Both the position numbers and the translations under genes were made by a program. A stretch of 64,000 bases of DNA, from positions 1 to 64,000 of the forward strand of contig JAHLLB010000020.1 of NCBI GenBank assembly GCA_020444425.1, in the 5' to 3' direction. The first letter of the stretch is position 1. Every line of letters begins with the position of its first letter. The notes beneath the pieces are model-generated. The model was given only the letters and a program-made list of their open reading frames with translations. It was not told where the DNA came from and did not search any database. Of this stretch, positions 28,473-37,078 are shown piece by piece. The stretch comes from a bacterium (GTDB taxonomy: Bacteria; Electryoneota; Electryoneia; Electryoneales; Electryoneaceae).

Positions 28473-29825
28473 ATGTCGCGTCGTACCCTGCTTGCACTGC
28501 TTGCGCTGGTTTCTGTGGTTCTGATTAATCAGCTCCCGGTCTATGCCCAGCCTGTCATCGCTCCGAGCCAGTTCTGGTTTACGTCCGGCGACGAGGACGT
28601 GTACATCCCCTACGCTGCCAGCGAGAACTTTGTCGATACCACGTTGACCGCTATCGATCGTGCGGTGCTGGTCTTTCATCACGGCGAACGGGACGCGATG
28701 GACGTGTTCAACATTGTCACCGGTGCGGTCGCGATGTCGTTCGCGGAGGATCGGGTGCTCACCATCGCGCCGCAGTTGCTCAGCCCGCAGCTGCTGATCG
28801 ACAACCCGGACCTCGACCCCGGCGCGCTGGCGTGGGACGGCGACTGGTTCTACAGCGGCGAAAGCATCAACACCGACCTGCCGCCGACACGCTCGTTCGT
28901 ACCGATCGAGGAGATGGCGACCGAGGTCACTGAATCGTGTCCAAACCTGGAAGTACTGGTCTTTACCGGTCATGCGGGCGGAGCGAAGCTTGTCGAACGG
29001 CTGGCGTTGATCAGCGAGTGGGCGGATGAGCATCCGGACCTCAAGGTGCTGTACCACTTCGGCAACAGCGGCGGGTACGCGTACTTGAGCGAGGAACGCT
29101 ACGACACCGACGCTCAGCAGTGGCTCACCCCCGCCACCGGCCTCGACACCACCGGCTGTGTCAACTATGACAACTGGCCGTTCGGTCTCGAGAATTTTGA
29201 TAATCCGCAGGAGCTGATCGACCGCTACGAAAGCCGGCACGTGGCGATGATGATTGCGTTGCAGGATACCTCGATCCGTGGTGTCACCTGCCAGATGCTG
29301 CTGCAAACCCCGGACGAAAGCCGGTTGCAGATGGCGAACCTGTACTGGGAACACACGCAGCATGTGTACGATGGCGTGCCAGAAAAGCACATCTACATCC
29401 CGCTGCAGGACGTCGGACATGTGGTTAGCCACTATTACCGCAACCTCTACACCCGTCACATCCTGGTCAACTATTTGCAGAACCACGTGGCCATCTCGAT
29501 CCCGGAGGACGATCCGATGATTGTCCCGGCGGAGGGTGGCTCATTCCAGTTTGCCGCGTGGGTCTTCAACGCGTCGTACAACCCGATCCACGTGGACGCA
29601 TGGACCGAAATCATCATGCCCAGCGGCTACCGCATCCGGCCGGTACACTTCATCACCGTGAACATCCCCGGCGGTGAAGGTCTGCGTTCCCCGAGCGGCC
29701 TCACCGTTGACGTTCCCCCCGGCGCTCCGCCCGGGATCTACACGCACGTGACCAAATTCGGCAACTACCCGGCCCGCGTGCTCGCCCAGCACCGCTTCGA
29801 ATTTGCGAAAGTCCCGGCGGAATAA
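28473..29825 (+). CDS. secreted alpha/beta-hydrolase-like protein with C-terminal module B
   Basis: The 450-residue protein has a signal peptide (VYAQ, about 26), an alpha/beta-hydrolase-like region (about 50-350) and module B at the C-terminus (about 350-448). It has no T9SS domain, unlike its neighbours. Family marks include AVLVFHHGERDAM, the TGHAGGAKLVERL elbow (165-177), FGNSGGYAYLSEERY (196-210), NYDNWPFGLENF and DVGHVVSHYY. In relatives the elbow is GHSAGG; here the nucleophile serine codon is missing, giving GHAGG, so it may not be catalytic. S199 is a weak alternative. GAGG lies upstream of ATG 28473. Neighbours are secreted hydrolases. Confidence 0.65.
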   Translation: MSRRTLLALLALVSVVLINQLPVYAQPVIAPSQFWFTSGDEDVYIPYAASENFVDTTLTAIDRAVLVFHHGERDAMDVFNIVTGAVAMSFAEDRVLTIAPQLLSPQLLIDNPDLDPGALAWDGDWFYSGESINTDLPPTRSFVPIEEMATEVTESCPNLEVLVFTGHAGGAKLVERLALISEWADEHPDLKVLYHFGNSGGYAYLSEERYDTDAQQWLTPATGLDTTGCVNYDNWPFGLENFDNPQELIDRYESRHVAMMIALQDTSIRGVTCQMLLQTPDESRLQMANLYWEHTQHVYDGVPEKHIYIPLQDVGHVVSHYYRNLYTRHILVNYLQNHVAISIPEDDPMIVPAEGGSFQFAAWVFNASYNPIHVDAWTEIIMPSGYRIRPVHFITVNIPGGEGLRSPSGLTVDVPPGAPPGIYTHVTKFGNYPARVLAQHRFEFAKVPAE

Positions 29826-29891
29826 TTTTTTTGAAGGAAATGGCGTCACTCAGACAGTAGCCCGACACCCTCGATACCTGGGCCCTATTTA

Positions 29892-29917
29892 TTACCACGG
29901 ACTTAAGTCCGTGGTAA
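29892..29917. repeat. 26-base perfect palindrome
   Basis: Half-site TTACCACGGACTT repeated exactly as its reverse complement with no spacer. It lies 67 bases after the stop of the gene at 28473 and just before a 7-nt array. It could be a REP-type element or an operator; no T-run follows. Confidence 0.9.
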
Positions 29918-29925
29918 GCAAATTT

Positions 29926-29974
29926 GCCGACCGCCGACCGCAGTCCGCCGCCCATCGCCCATAGCCCATCGCCC
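29926..29974. repeat. 7-nt degenerate array (GCCGACC ... ATCGCCC, ATAGCCC)
   Basis: Seven units: GCCGACC twice, GCAGTCC, GCCGCCC, ATCGCCC, ATAGCCC, ATCGCCC. Non-coding; the related array at 41489 and its reverse complement at 25466 show a family. Confidence 0.8.
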
Positions 29975-30100
29975 AACAATGCCTCACTTTTTCTCTGGAA
30001 TCCGGTGATCGAGTCGTGCTTCGGGAACCACGCCGGGGTATTTTCTGACCCCGGGGCTGAACTTCGGGTTTATCGTGATTTTCCATCGTTGAGGGTGATG

Positions 30101-33100
30101 ATGTACAGATTTGGTTGGCTGTCTCGTGTCGCGTTGCTGGTTCTCGTCGTCGTTTTCGCTCATCCGGCGTCCGCTCAGTCGGTCTGGTGGACTCCGGTCA
30201 CGCCCGACCCGGGCGATCCGGTGACGATCTATTACGACCAGAACGAGGGCACCATCCCCAGCGGCACGATCAAGCTGCACTGGGGTGTCAACGGCTGGAC
30301 CACGCCGCCGTTCGCCATGTGGCCGCCGAACACCTTGCCTGCCGGCGGGGGTGCGGTGCAGACGGTGATGATCGACGAGGGCGACGGCCTCTGGTCGTTA
30401 ACGATTACGGCGCAGGCGTCCACCGAAACACTCGATTTCGTCTTCACCAACGGCGTGCTCTGGGACGATCATTTCGGCCATGACTGGCACATCTACCCCG
30501 GTGATCCGACGCCCCACCCAGTGATGCTGACCGAGGCGTACACCACGTTGCAGGAGTACAAGCAAATCTTCGGCGAGGTGGCGGAGCAGGCGACCTCAAT
30601 GAAACTGATCCACACCTGGTCCACCGGAACAACGCAGTACAACATTGGCCCGGCTACGGGTGTATTCGAGTACGCACCGCTGCTTCGGGACGGTGACAAC
30701 ACTTTCCAGTGGGTCGGCAACCAGACCGGCGAGTCGGAAGAAATCATCATCCACAAGACCGTGCCGCAGGACCCGGAAGCGGTGATGAGTGTCAACGAGT
30801 TCGGCGGAACGATTTACCTCGACGCCGACGAGAGCTGGGACCCGCAAAGTCAGACGCTGCAGTACGTTTGGACGCAGGAAACGGCGAACCCGCAGTTTGT
30901 CAGCCTCGCCGGTGCGAACAGCGCGAACGCGTCCTTCCCGGTGCCACAAACACCGGGTACCTATGTCTTCAACCTGCGTCTCGAGGACACCGACGGCAAC
31001 GTCACCCACGCCCAAACCCTGGCGGAAGTGTATGCGGACGGCAGCGTCGACCCGTTCGAGCTGTGGAAGACGGCTGAGTGGATCCGTGAGGCGGTGGTCT
31101 ACGAGATTTATCCGCGCTCGTACGACGCCAGCGTGCAACTATCCGCGATCACCAGCGACATGACGCGCTTGCAGGCGCTGGGCGTTTCGTGCATCTGGCT
31201 GATGCCGATCTTTGAGGGGCCGACATGGCACGGCTACGCGGTGACGGACTATTACTCGATCGAACAGGATTACGGCGACCTCGACGATTTCAAGGAACTT
31301 GTCGACACCGCCCACGCGTATGGCATCAAGGTGATGCTCGACCTCGTCATTAACCACACCGACGTTACGCACCCGTGGATGCAGGACGCTCAGGCGAAGG
31401 GCGTCTTTTCCAACACGTACGACTGGTACGACCGTGACCAGAACGGCGATTACACCTATTACTACGACTGGGAAACCCTGCCGAATTTGAATTACTGGAA
31501 CCCGGACGTGCGCAACTACATGATCGAGATGAGCAAGTACTGGGTGACGGAAACCGATGTGGACGGGTTCCGTTGCGACGCGGCGTGGGGTGTACAGGCC
31601 CGTTACGGCCAGTTCTGGGCGGACTGGCGCGCCGAATTAAAAACGCTCAAGCCCGACCTGTACCTGCTCGCCGAAGCGCCAATGTCCGATTTCAGCATCC
31701 TCTGGGACCGTTTCGACTCCGCGATGGACTGGCAGTTGTACTTCGATCCGAACGGTTTCGACCAGCTTTTCTCGAACTCGACGCCGTCCGGGTTGCATGA
31801 CCGCATCTCGAATTACGGGACCGACTGGCCAGACCACAAATTCCCGTTCCGCTTCATCGAGAATCATGACGAAGACCGCTACATCTCGTTAAAAACGCCT
31901 GAGCAGACAAAGACCGCTGCGACCCTGCTGCTGACCATTCCCGGTGTGCCGATGCTGTACGCGGGGCAGGAAGTCGGCGAGGAAACGTTGCGTGATCCGA
32001 TCCAGTGGAATGACGATCCGTACGACATGTACGAGCACTACGAAACGTTGCTCTGGGCGCGGAACAACCTCAAGGCGATGACCGGCGATTATGAGTGGTA
32101 CCTGTCGAATTCGTCCGGAGATAATGTCTTCAGCTACGCCCGCTATTGGCCCGGCGAAGCGATCCCGATAATGACGCTGAACCTGAGCAATTCGTTCCAC
32201 TACACCGTGGTGCCATTGCCAACCGGTGACTGGGGCATTGACCCGAGCACGACTTACATCCTCACCGAGCTGTTCAGCGGTGACAGCTGGCAGGTGACCG
32301 GCGCGGACATGGTGCAGCTCGAGACTGGCCTCGACCCCTACCAGAGCAAACTGTTCGTGCTCTCCGACCAGATCGAGGGGCCGGGCACGGTCAGCCTCAG
32401 CCTCGTCCCGCAGAACACCCTCTTCCCCGCCACGGGCGGCGTGTTGACATACGGCGCGGTGATCAGCAACCACACCGGCGCGCCGTTGCAACGGCAGGCG
32501 TGGACCAACGTCACCCTGCCAAACGGCAACACCATCGGCCCGCTGATGCTCGCCGGGGTGACTCTTCCCGCCGGGACGATCAACCCATCCGGGTTGACGC
32601 AAGTTGTGCCGCCGATGGCGCCGTCCGGGCAGTACCAGTTCATCGGGACCATCGGCCTGTTCAATCCGTTCAACCCGGAGACGACGGGGTCGTTTGGCTT
32701 CTACAAGCAGCCAGCGGCGACAGCCGAAACCGCGTCGCTGAATGTGGTTGCGGACGTGCTCGATCCTGCGAACTGGCCGGGATCGGAGTGGGGACTGGGC
32801 GAGGACAATCCCGACTTGGCAAGCAAGTCGGGGCAGACGGATTCCGCTGAAGGCGAAGGCTCGGATCGCGCTGACTTGCCGACCGAATTCGCCCTTGCGG
32901 CAGTGTATCCGAACCCGTTCAACGCGATGACGACAGTCCGTGTCGCGCTGCCGGAAACGGCGGCGCTGAGCGTGGTGGTGTTCAATGTGACAGGGCGGCG
33001 TGTCGCGACGCTCGCGGATGGATCGTTCGAAGCTGGCACGCATGCGTTGACCTTTGACGCGTCGAACCTGGCTTCAGGCTTGTACTTCGTGCGGGCGGCG

Positions 33101-33148
33101 GTGTCTGGCCGTCTTGATGCGGTACGGAAGGTGATGCTGGTGCAATAG
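30101..33148 (+). CDS. secreted GH13 alpha-amylase-family T9SS protein
   Basis: The 1015-residue protein has a signal peptide (ASAQ, 26), an N-terminal carbohydrate-binding-like domain (about 28-135; GTIKLHWGVNGW), a second beta domain (about 225-312), a GH13 catalytic barrel (about 325-660), a C-terminal amylase beta domain, module B (about 775-868) and a T9SS type A domain (about 935-1015). The four GH13 regions are present: DLVINHT (414-420), GFRCDAAWG with nucleophile D493, LLAEAP with acid E525, and FIENHDED with H589-D590. It should cleave or rearrange alpha-glucans outside the cell. ATG 30101 is five bases after GAGGG; ATG 30098 is the alternative. Confidence 0.93.
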   Translation: MYRFGWLSRVALLVLVVVFAHPASAQSVWWTPVTPDPGDPVTIYYDQNEGTIPSGTIKLHWGVNGWTTPPFAMWPPNTLPAGGGAVQTVMIDEGDGLWSLTITAQASTETLDFVFTNGVLWDDHFGHDWHIYPGDPTPHPVMLTEAYTTLQEYKQIFGEVAEQATSMKLIHTWSTGTTQYNIGPATGVFEYAPLLRDGDNTFQWVGNQTGESEEIIIHKTVPQDPEAVMSVNEFGGTIYLDADESWDPQSQTLQYVWTQETANPQFVSLAGANSANASFPVPQTPGTYVFNLRLEDTDGNVTHAQTLAEVYADGSVDPFELWKTAEWIREAVVYEIYPRSYDASVQLSAITSDMTRLQALGVSCIWLMPIFEGPTWHGYAVTDYYSIEQDYGDLDDFKELVDTAHAYGIKVMLDLVINHTDVTHPWMQDAQAKGVFSNTYDWYDRDQNGDYTYYYDWETLPNLNYWNPDVRNYMIEMSKYWVTETDVDGFRCDAAWGVQARYGQFWADWRAELKTLKPDLYLLAEAPMSDFSILWDRFDSAMDWQLYFDPNGFDQLFSNSTPSGLHDRISNYGTDWPDHKFPFRFIENHDEDRYISLKTPEQTKTAATLLLTIPGVPMLYAGQEVGEETLRDPIQWNDDPYDMYEHYETLLWARNNLKAMTGDYEWYLSNSSGDNVFSYARYWPGEAIPIMTLNLSNSFHYTVVPLPTGDWGIDPSTTYILTELFSGDSWQVTGADMVQLETGLDPYQSKLFVLSDQIEGPGTVSLSLVPQNTLFPATGGVLTYGAVISNHTGAPLQRQAWTNVTLPNGNTIGPLMLAGVTLPAGTINPSGLTQVVPPMAPSGQYQFIGTIGLFNPFNPETTGSFGFYKQPAATAETASLNVVADVLDPANWPGSEWGLGEDNPDLASKSGQTDSAEGEGSDRADLPTEFALAAVYPNPFNAMTTVRVALPETAALSVVVFNVTGRRVATLADGSFEAGTHALTFDASNLASGLYFVRAAVSGRLDAVRKVMLVQ

Positions 33149-33197
33149 GGACGATGGTCGCAGCAGCCGTGAGCGGTATTCCCTCACATAGGTTTTC

Positions 33198-33234
33198 ACC
33201 CGCTATCTTGTGCTCGAGGTAGCGGGTTTTCTTT
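33198..33234 (+). terminator. Rho-independent terminator after the amylase
   Basis: ACCCGCTA (33198-33205) pairs with TAGCGGGT (33220-33227), followed by TTTCTTT. Confidence 0.85.
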
Positions 33235-33265
33235 GCCCGCCTGAACACGGTGTCTGAGGGGTCCG

Positions 33266-34474
33266 ATGACGAATCGAATGGCTGCAGGGTATCTGCTGAT
33301 GTTATTGTTGCTGCTGGCGGTGATGCCGGTGTATGCGGAAAATGTGGTGCTGGTCATCATCGACGGTGCCCGTTATTCCGAAACCTTCGGCGATCCCACT
33401 CGTGCGCACATCCCCGAGATGGAAGAACTGGCCGAGCGCGGCGCGATTGTTGACGAGTTCTACAACGATGAATACACATGGACTTCCCGCGCGGTCCCGG
33501 CGATCTGGTGCGGTGACTGGACAGATGTGCGGGATACGACTTACCAGAGCCAGAACACGCAGTACACGTTGAGCCCCTCGATTTTCGAATACTTCCGGCA
33601 TGACACGAATGCGCCGGCGGATGAATGCTACTACGTGCTGAAATCCCTCAGCTCGCTGTGGTTGCCCAGCTTCCACCCGGAATACGGTCCGGACTACTGG
33701 CCGACCTTCTATTCGGAAGGTTGGACGGATCTGGACGTGCTGGACAACGCCATCGACGTGCTGCACGACGAACAACCCCAGCTGATGCTGGTGTATTTCG
33801 CGGATGTCGATCACGCCGGCCATTCCGGGGTCTGGAACGATTACATCGCCGCGATTGAGACAGCAGATTACTGTGTCAGCCAGCTGTGGAATGCGATCCA
33901 GGCAGACGATCATTACCGCGACAACACGGTGATGATGGTGACCAATGACCATGGCCGTCATGACGACCAACACGGCGGTTTCAGCGGGCACGGTGACGGC
34001 TGCGACGGCTGCCGCCACATCATGATGCTCGCCATCGGTCCGGAGATTGAGTCCGAGCTGATTTCAACCGAGTACCGCACGATCCCGGATTTCGCGGTGA
34101 CCGCGTGTGAAATTCTCGGTGTTGATCCCGCCTACGCCGGCGGCGAAGTGATGGACGAAATTTTCGTGCAAAACACCACCGGGGAACCTGTCGCCTCTCC
34201 CTTACCGGACCAGTCCAGCCTGGTGAATGTCTACCCGAACCCATTCAACGCCAGCACGCGAATCTCGGTTACGCTGAAGCAACCGGGCCACTTGCGGCTT
34301 GACGTGTTCAACCTGAACGGCGAACTCATCACGACGATTTCGGATGGGTCCGTTTCAGCCGGAGATCAGGCATTCACGTTCAGCGCGGTTGAGCTGACAT
34401 CCGGCTTGTACTTCGTTCGCGCGACCGTCCCCGGCCAGCTCAACGAGGTGCGGAAGGTGATGCTGATTCACTAA
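33266..34474 (+). CDS. secreted alkaline-phosphatase-superfamily T9SS protein
   Basis: The 402-residue protein has a signal peptide (PVYAE, about 24), a domain of the alkaline phosphatase/phosphodiesterase superfamily (about 25-300) and a T9SS type A domain (about 322-402, VYPNPFNASTRIS to GLYFVRA). Metal-site marks are IIDGARYSE (D33), a Thr/Ser cluster at 71-74 for the nucleophile, VYFADVDHAGHSG (D180, H183, H186), TNDHGRHDD (D228, H229) and a His/Cys-rich GGFSGHGDGCDGC loop. Members hydrolyse phosphate or sulfate esters, or phosphodiesters such as nucleotide pyrophosphates. The substrate cannot be set. GAGGGG precedes ATG 33266. Confidence 0.85.
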   Translation: MTNRMAAGYLLMLLLLLAVMPVYAENVVLVIIDGARYSETFGDPTRAHIPEMEELAERGAIVDEFYNDEYTWTSRAVPAIWCGDWTDVRDTTYQSQNTQYTLSPSIFEYFRHDTNAPADECYYVLKSLSSLWLPSFHPEYGPDYWPTFYSEGWTDLDVLDNAIDVLHDEQPQLMLVYFADVDHAGHSGVWNDYIAAIETADYCVSQLWNAIQADDHYRDNTVMMVTNDHGRHDDQHGGFSGHGDGCDGCRHIMMLAIGPEIESELISTEYRTIPDFAVTACEILGVDPAYAGGEVMDEIFVQNTTGEPVASPLPDQSSLVNVYPNPFNASTRISVTLKQPGHLRLDVFNLNGELITTISDGSVSAGDQAFTFSAVELTSGLYFVRATVPGQLNEVRKVMLIH

Positions 34475-34592
34475 GTTATACCTGAGTCCCCCAGCATTTG
34501 GCAAACCTGAGTGAAAGTCCGGGTCGAGTCTCAGCTTGACGCCTGAACGTACCAGCAAATGCAGCGAGTTCACGAGACAGAGGGGGATGACG

Positions 34593-34937
34593 ATGAAGCG
34601 TGTAGCGATTGTCGGATGTGGCAACTACATGGAGCAGTGCTACGCCTGCCCTGGGGATTGGAAATGCCTCAAGGCGGCGGCAACCGGGGATGGGTTCTTT
34701 GAGGAAGAGGTACAGGTAATCGCGTTCGTCCGTTGCGAATGTTCCGGGCGGACCGTAGGTCCGAACACGGCGTTCGCGTTGAAGCTGGCGGACATCAAAC
34801 CGGACGCAATCTTCATGAGCACCTGTATGGCGGTGGCGAAGCCAGACTGCCCGTACCACACGCCGCTTGAGTTCGCGCAAATGATCGAGGACAAGACCGG
34901 TGTGGAAGTCGTCCTCGGCACGCATGAGTACTTCTGA
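34593..34937 (+). CDS. CGGC-domain, cysteine-rich small protein
   Basis: The 114-residue cytoplasmic protein belongs to the CGGC-domain type (putative metal-binding): VAIVGCGNYMEQC at the N-terminus, Y-x-C-PGDWKC, then FVRCECSGRTVGP, STCMAVAKPDCPYH and a C-terminal GTHEYF. There are nine cysteines in 114 residues, consistent with an iron-sulfur or zinc site. The biological role of the family is unknown. GGGGGATGACG lies before ATG 34593. It is the only small cytoplasmic gene among secreted proteins and has its own terminator at 35005, so it is probably transcribed separately. Confidence 0.8.
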   Translation: MKRVAIVGCGNYMEQCYACPGDWKCLKAAATGDGFFEEEVQVIAFVRCECSGRTVGPNTAFALKLADIKPDAIFMSTCMAVAKPDCPYHTPLEFAQMIEDKTGVEVVLGTHEYF

Positions 34938-35004
34938 TCCAAGGCCAGTTCTTCACCGTATGGAGAGACCGAGCCACCGTCAGAATCGAATTAGAGCAAT
35001 TCAG

Positions 35005-35029
35005 GCCGCGACAGTCCGTCGCGGCTTTC
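35005..35029 (+). terminator. terminator after the CGGC gene
   Basis: GCCGCGAC (35005-35012) pairs with GTCGCGGC (35018-35025), followed by TTTCGATTTCTT. Confidence 0.75.
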
Positions 35030-35127
35030 GATTTCTTATACTATTGCTCTGCAACGCGAAACCATACTTCTCGCTCAGGGGTGAACGAGGGTTGCGTTGA
35101 CCGGCAACAGCTGATTGGGGTGCAAAC

Positions 35128-36924
35128 GTGAAACGCTACGTCCTTCCTTTGATCCTGCTTTTCCTGCCACTGGTCGTATTCGCACAACCGCAAGTTTGGG
35201 AAATGTCGACGATTACGTCATCGCTCACCAGCGCGCTGTCCGTGGAGGCCGCAGATATTGACGGTGACGGCGACAACGATGTCATCGCCGCCAGTTACAG
35301 TGGTGGGCAGATCTGGTACTATGAGTATGTGGATGATGACGACTGGGAAGCTCATCTCGTCGCCAGTGAGATCAGCCATCCGATCTGCGTCGCGGCTGGC
35401 GACCTGGATAATGATGGCGACAAGGACATCGCTTCCATCTCGCTGATTAACGGTAGCGCGTACTGGTTCGAATATGATGTGTTCGGTTGGACGACACACA
35501 CATTGGCGACCAGTTTCCCCGGCGGTCACCGGCTCAAGATCTGCGACCTCAACGATGACGGATGGGGCGAAATCATCGCCTCGTCAGATGAAGAGGGCTT
35601 CGTCATCTTCGAAAACGATATGGACGGCACCTTCACCCGCACGACCCTTTCCGCCAGCAACGGTACGCCGTACGGTATTGATTTTGGTGACGTCGATTAT
35701 GACGGCGACCTCGATGTTGTCGGCTGCGACTATTCCTCCGACGCCATTTTCTGGTGGGAGAATACCGGCACCAGCTGGTCTGCGCACAGCATCGCGACCA
35801 ACGTTGACAGCCCGCTGGATATCTCGTTCGGCGACATGGACGGCGACTTTGACGGCGACGTTTGTGTCTGCTTTGACACCAACAACAAGGTCGCGTGGTT
35901 CGAAAACAACGGTGATAGCAACTGGACGCAACATGTTGTCACCAGCGATTTCCTTGACGCCAGCGACGTGATCGTGTGCGACCTGGACAACGATAGTGAC
36001 ATGGACATTGTGTCCTGTTCTTACCTGGACGGCACCGTCGCGTTCTGGGAAAACGAGAGCGGCGACTTCGAACAGAACGTGATCGCTGATGATTACTCGA
36101 ATGCGTGGAGCATTGCTGTCGGCGACCTCGACCAGGACAATGACCTGGACATCATCAGCTCGTCCTACTGGTCGGGACGGATCAACTGGTGGGCGCAGCC
36201 GGGTCTCGGTTTCCCGGTGACGTTGAGCCTGCGAACCTTTGAGTGGCCGATCGTGATTCCGGCCAACGGCGGCGACTTCCTGTATGCGTTCCACCTGACG
36301 AACGCGACCGGTATGACCTTCAGCAACGCTCACTTCTGGAATGCGGCCATCATGCCGGACGGCACCGAAATCGGACCACTCAACGTTCTCAACGGAACCA
36401 TTTTCCCTTACATGGACATTGAGGTCTGGAACCTGCAACAGATGGTTCCGGCGTCCGCACCCACCGGCGAGTATACCTACATCGCCCGAATCGGCTACTT
36501 CCAGGTTTATGCGGAAGGCAATTTCCGCATCACCAAGCTTCCTCCGGATAATCCGGCGGATGCCGTCACGGAGAATCCGTCCTGGGAGGACTGGACCCTC
36601 TCGCCGTTCACCCTGACCGGGTTCGAACAGGGTACGGCTGCTGAAGCGGGACTGCCCGGCTCGTTCAAGTTGCTTCCGGTCACCCCGAATCCCTTCAACG
36701 CTGCGACCACGGTTCGCGTCGAGCTGAGCCAGCCCGGCGAGCTGGAGCTGAACGTGTTCAATGTCAACGGCCAGCTGGTGACAACCCTCGCGGAGGGTTC
36801 GTACTCGGCGGGGCTGCATCCGTTCAGTTTCAACGCTTCGACATTGGCCTCCGGCGTGTATTTCGTGCACGCATCCGTCGCGGGTGACGCCCAGCAGGTT
36901 CAGAAGGTGATGCTGCTCCGGTAA
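35128..36924 (+). CDS. secreted FG-GAP/VCBS-repeat T9SS protein
   Basis: The 598-residue protein has a signal peptide (VVFAQ, about 18) and seven FG-GAP/VCBS beta-propeller repeats (about 25-370), each with a calcium-type loop: DIDGDGDND, DLDNDGDKD, DLNDDGWGE, DVDYDGDLD, DMDGDFDGD, DLDNDSDMD, DLDQDNDLD. Module B follows (about 375-475; IPANGGDFLYAF), then a T9SS type A domain (about 520-598). A seven-bladed propeller of this kind is usually adhesive or ligand-binding, not catalytic. The start is GTG 35128, at the signal peptide, with a weak GGGG six to seven bases upstream. A good terminator follows. Confidence 0.88.
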   Translation: MKRYVLPLILLFLPLVVFAQPQVWEMSTITSSLTSALSVEAADIDGDGDNDVIAASYSGGQIWYYEYVDDDDWEAHLVASEISHPICVAAGDLDNDGDKDIASISLINGSAYWFEYDVFGWTTHTLATSFPGGHRLKICDLNDDGWGEIIASSDEEGFVIFENDMDGTFTRTTLSASNGTPYGIDFGDVDYDGDLDVVGCDYSSDAIFWWENTGTSWSAHSIATNVDSPLDISFGDMDGDFDGDVCVCFDTNNKVAWFENNGDSNWTQHVVTSDFLDASDVIVCDLDNDSDMDIVSCSYLDGTVAFWENESGDFEQNVIADDYSNAWSIAVGDLDQDNDLDIISSSYWSGRINWWAQPGLGFPVTLSLRTFEWPIVIPANGGDFLYAFHLTNATGMTFSNAHFWNAAIMPDGTEIGPLNVLNGTIFPYMDIEVWNLQQMVPASAPTGEYTYIARIGYFQVYAEGNFRITKLPPDNPADAVTENPSWEDWTLSPFTLTGFEQGTAAEAGLPGSFKLLPVTPNPFNAATTVRVELSQPGELELNVFNVNGQLVTTLAEGSYSAGLHPFSFNASTLASGVYFVHASVAGDAQQVQKVMLLR

Positions 36925-36949
36925 AGAGTTACTGCAATTCGATTGTAAC

Positions 36950-36978
36950 ATGCCTCTCATTCGAGGGGCATTTTTTTT
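36950..36978 (+). terminator. Rho-independent terminator
   Basis: ATGCCTCTC (36950-36958) pairs with GAGGGGCAT (36963-36971) with one G-U, followed by eight T residues in total. Confidence 0.93.
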
Positions 36979-37078
36979 GTTACTATCTGTGGTTACCTGA
37001 TCTGTACCTGTTCATTTTGTATGATATAGTCCTGCGATTATCGGTTCACTGGGACGTTGAAACTAGGGGGAGGAGCGC

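Noticed and set aside
28473..29825. T9SS cargo
   Set aside because: The C-terminus is module B; there is no YPNPFN sorting domain.
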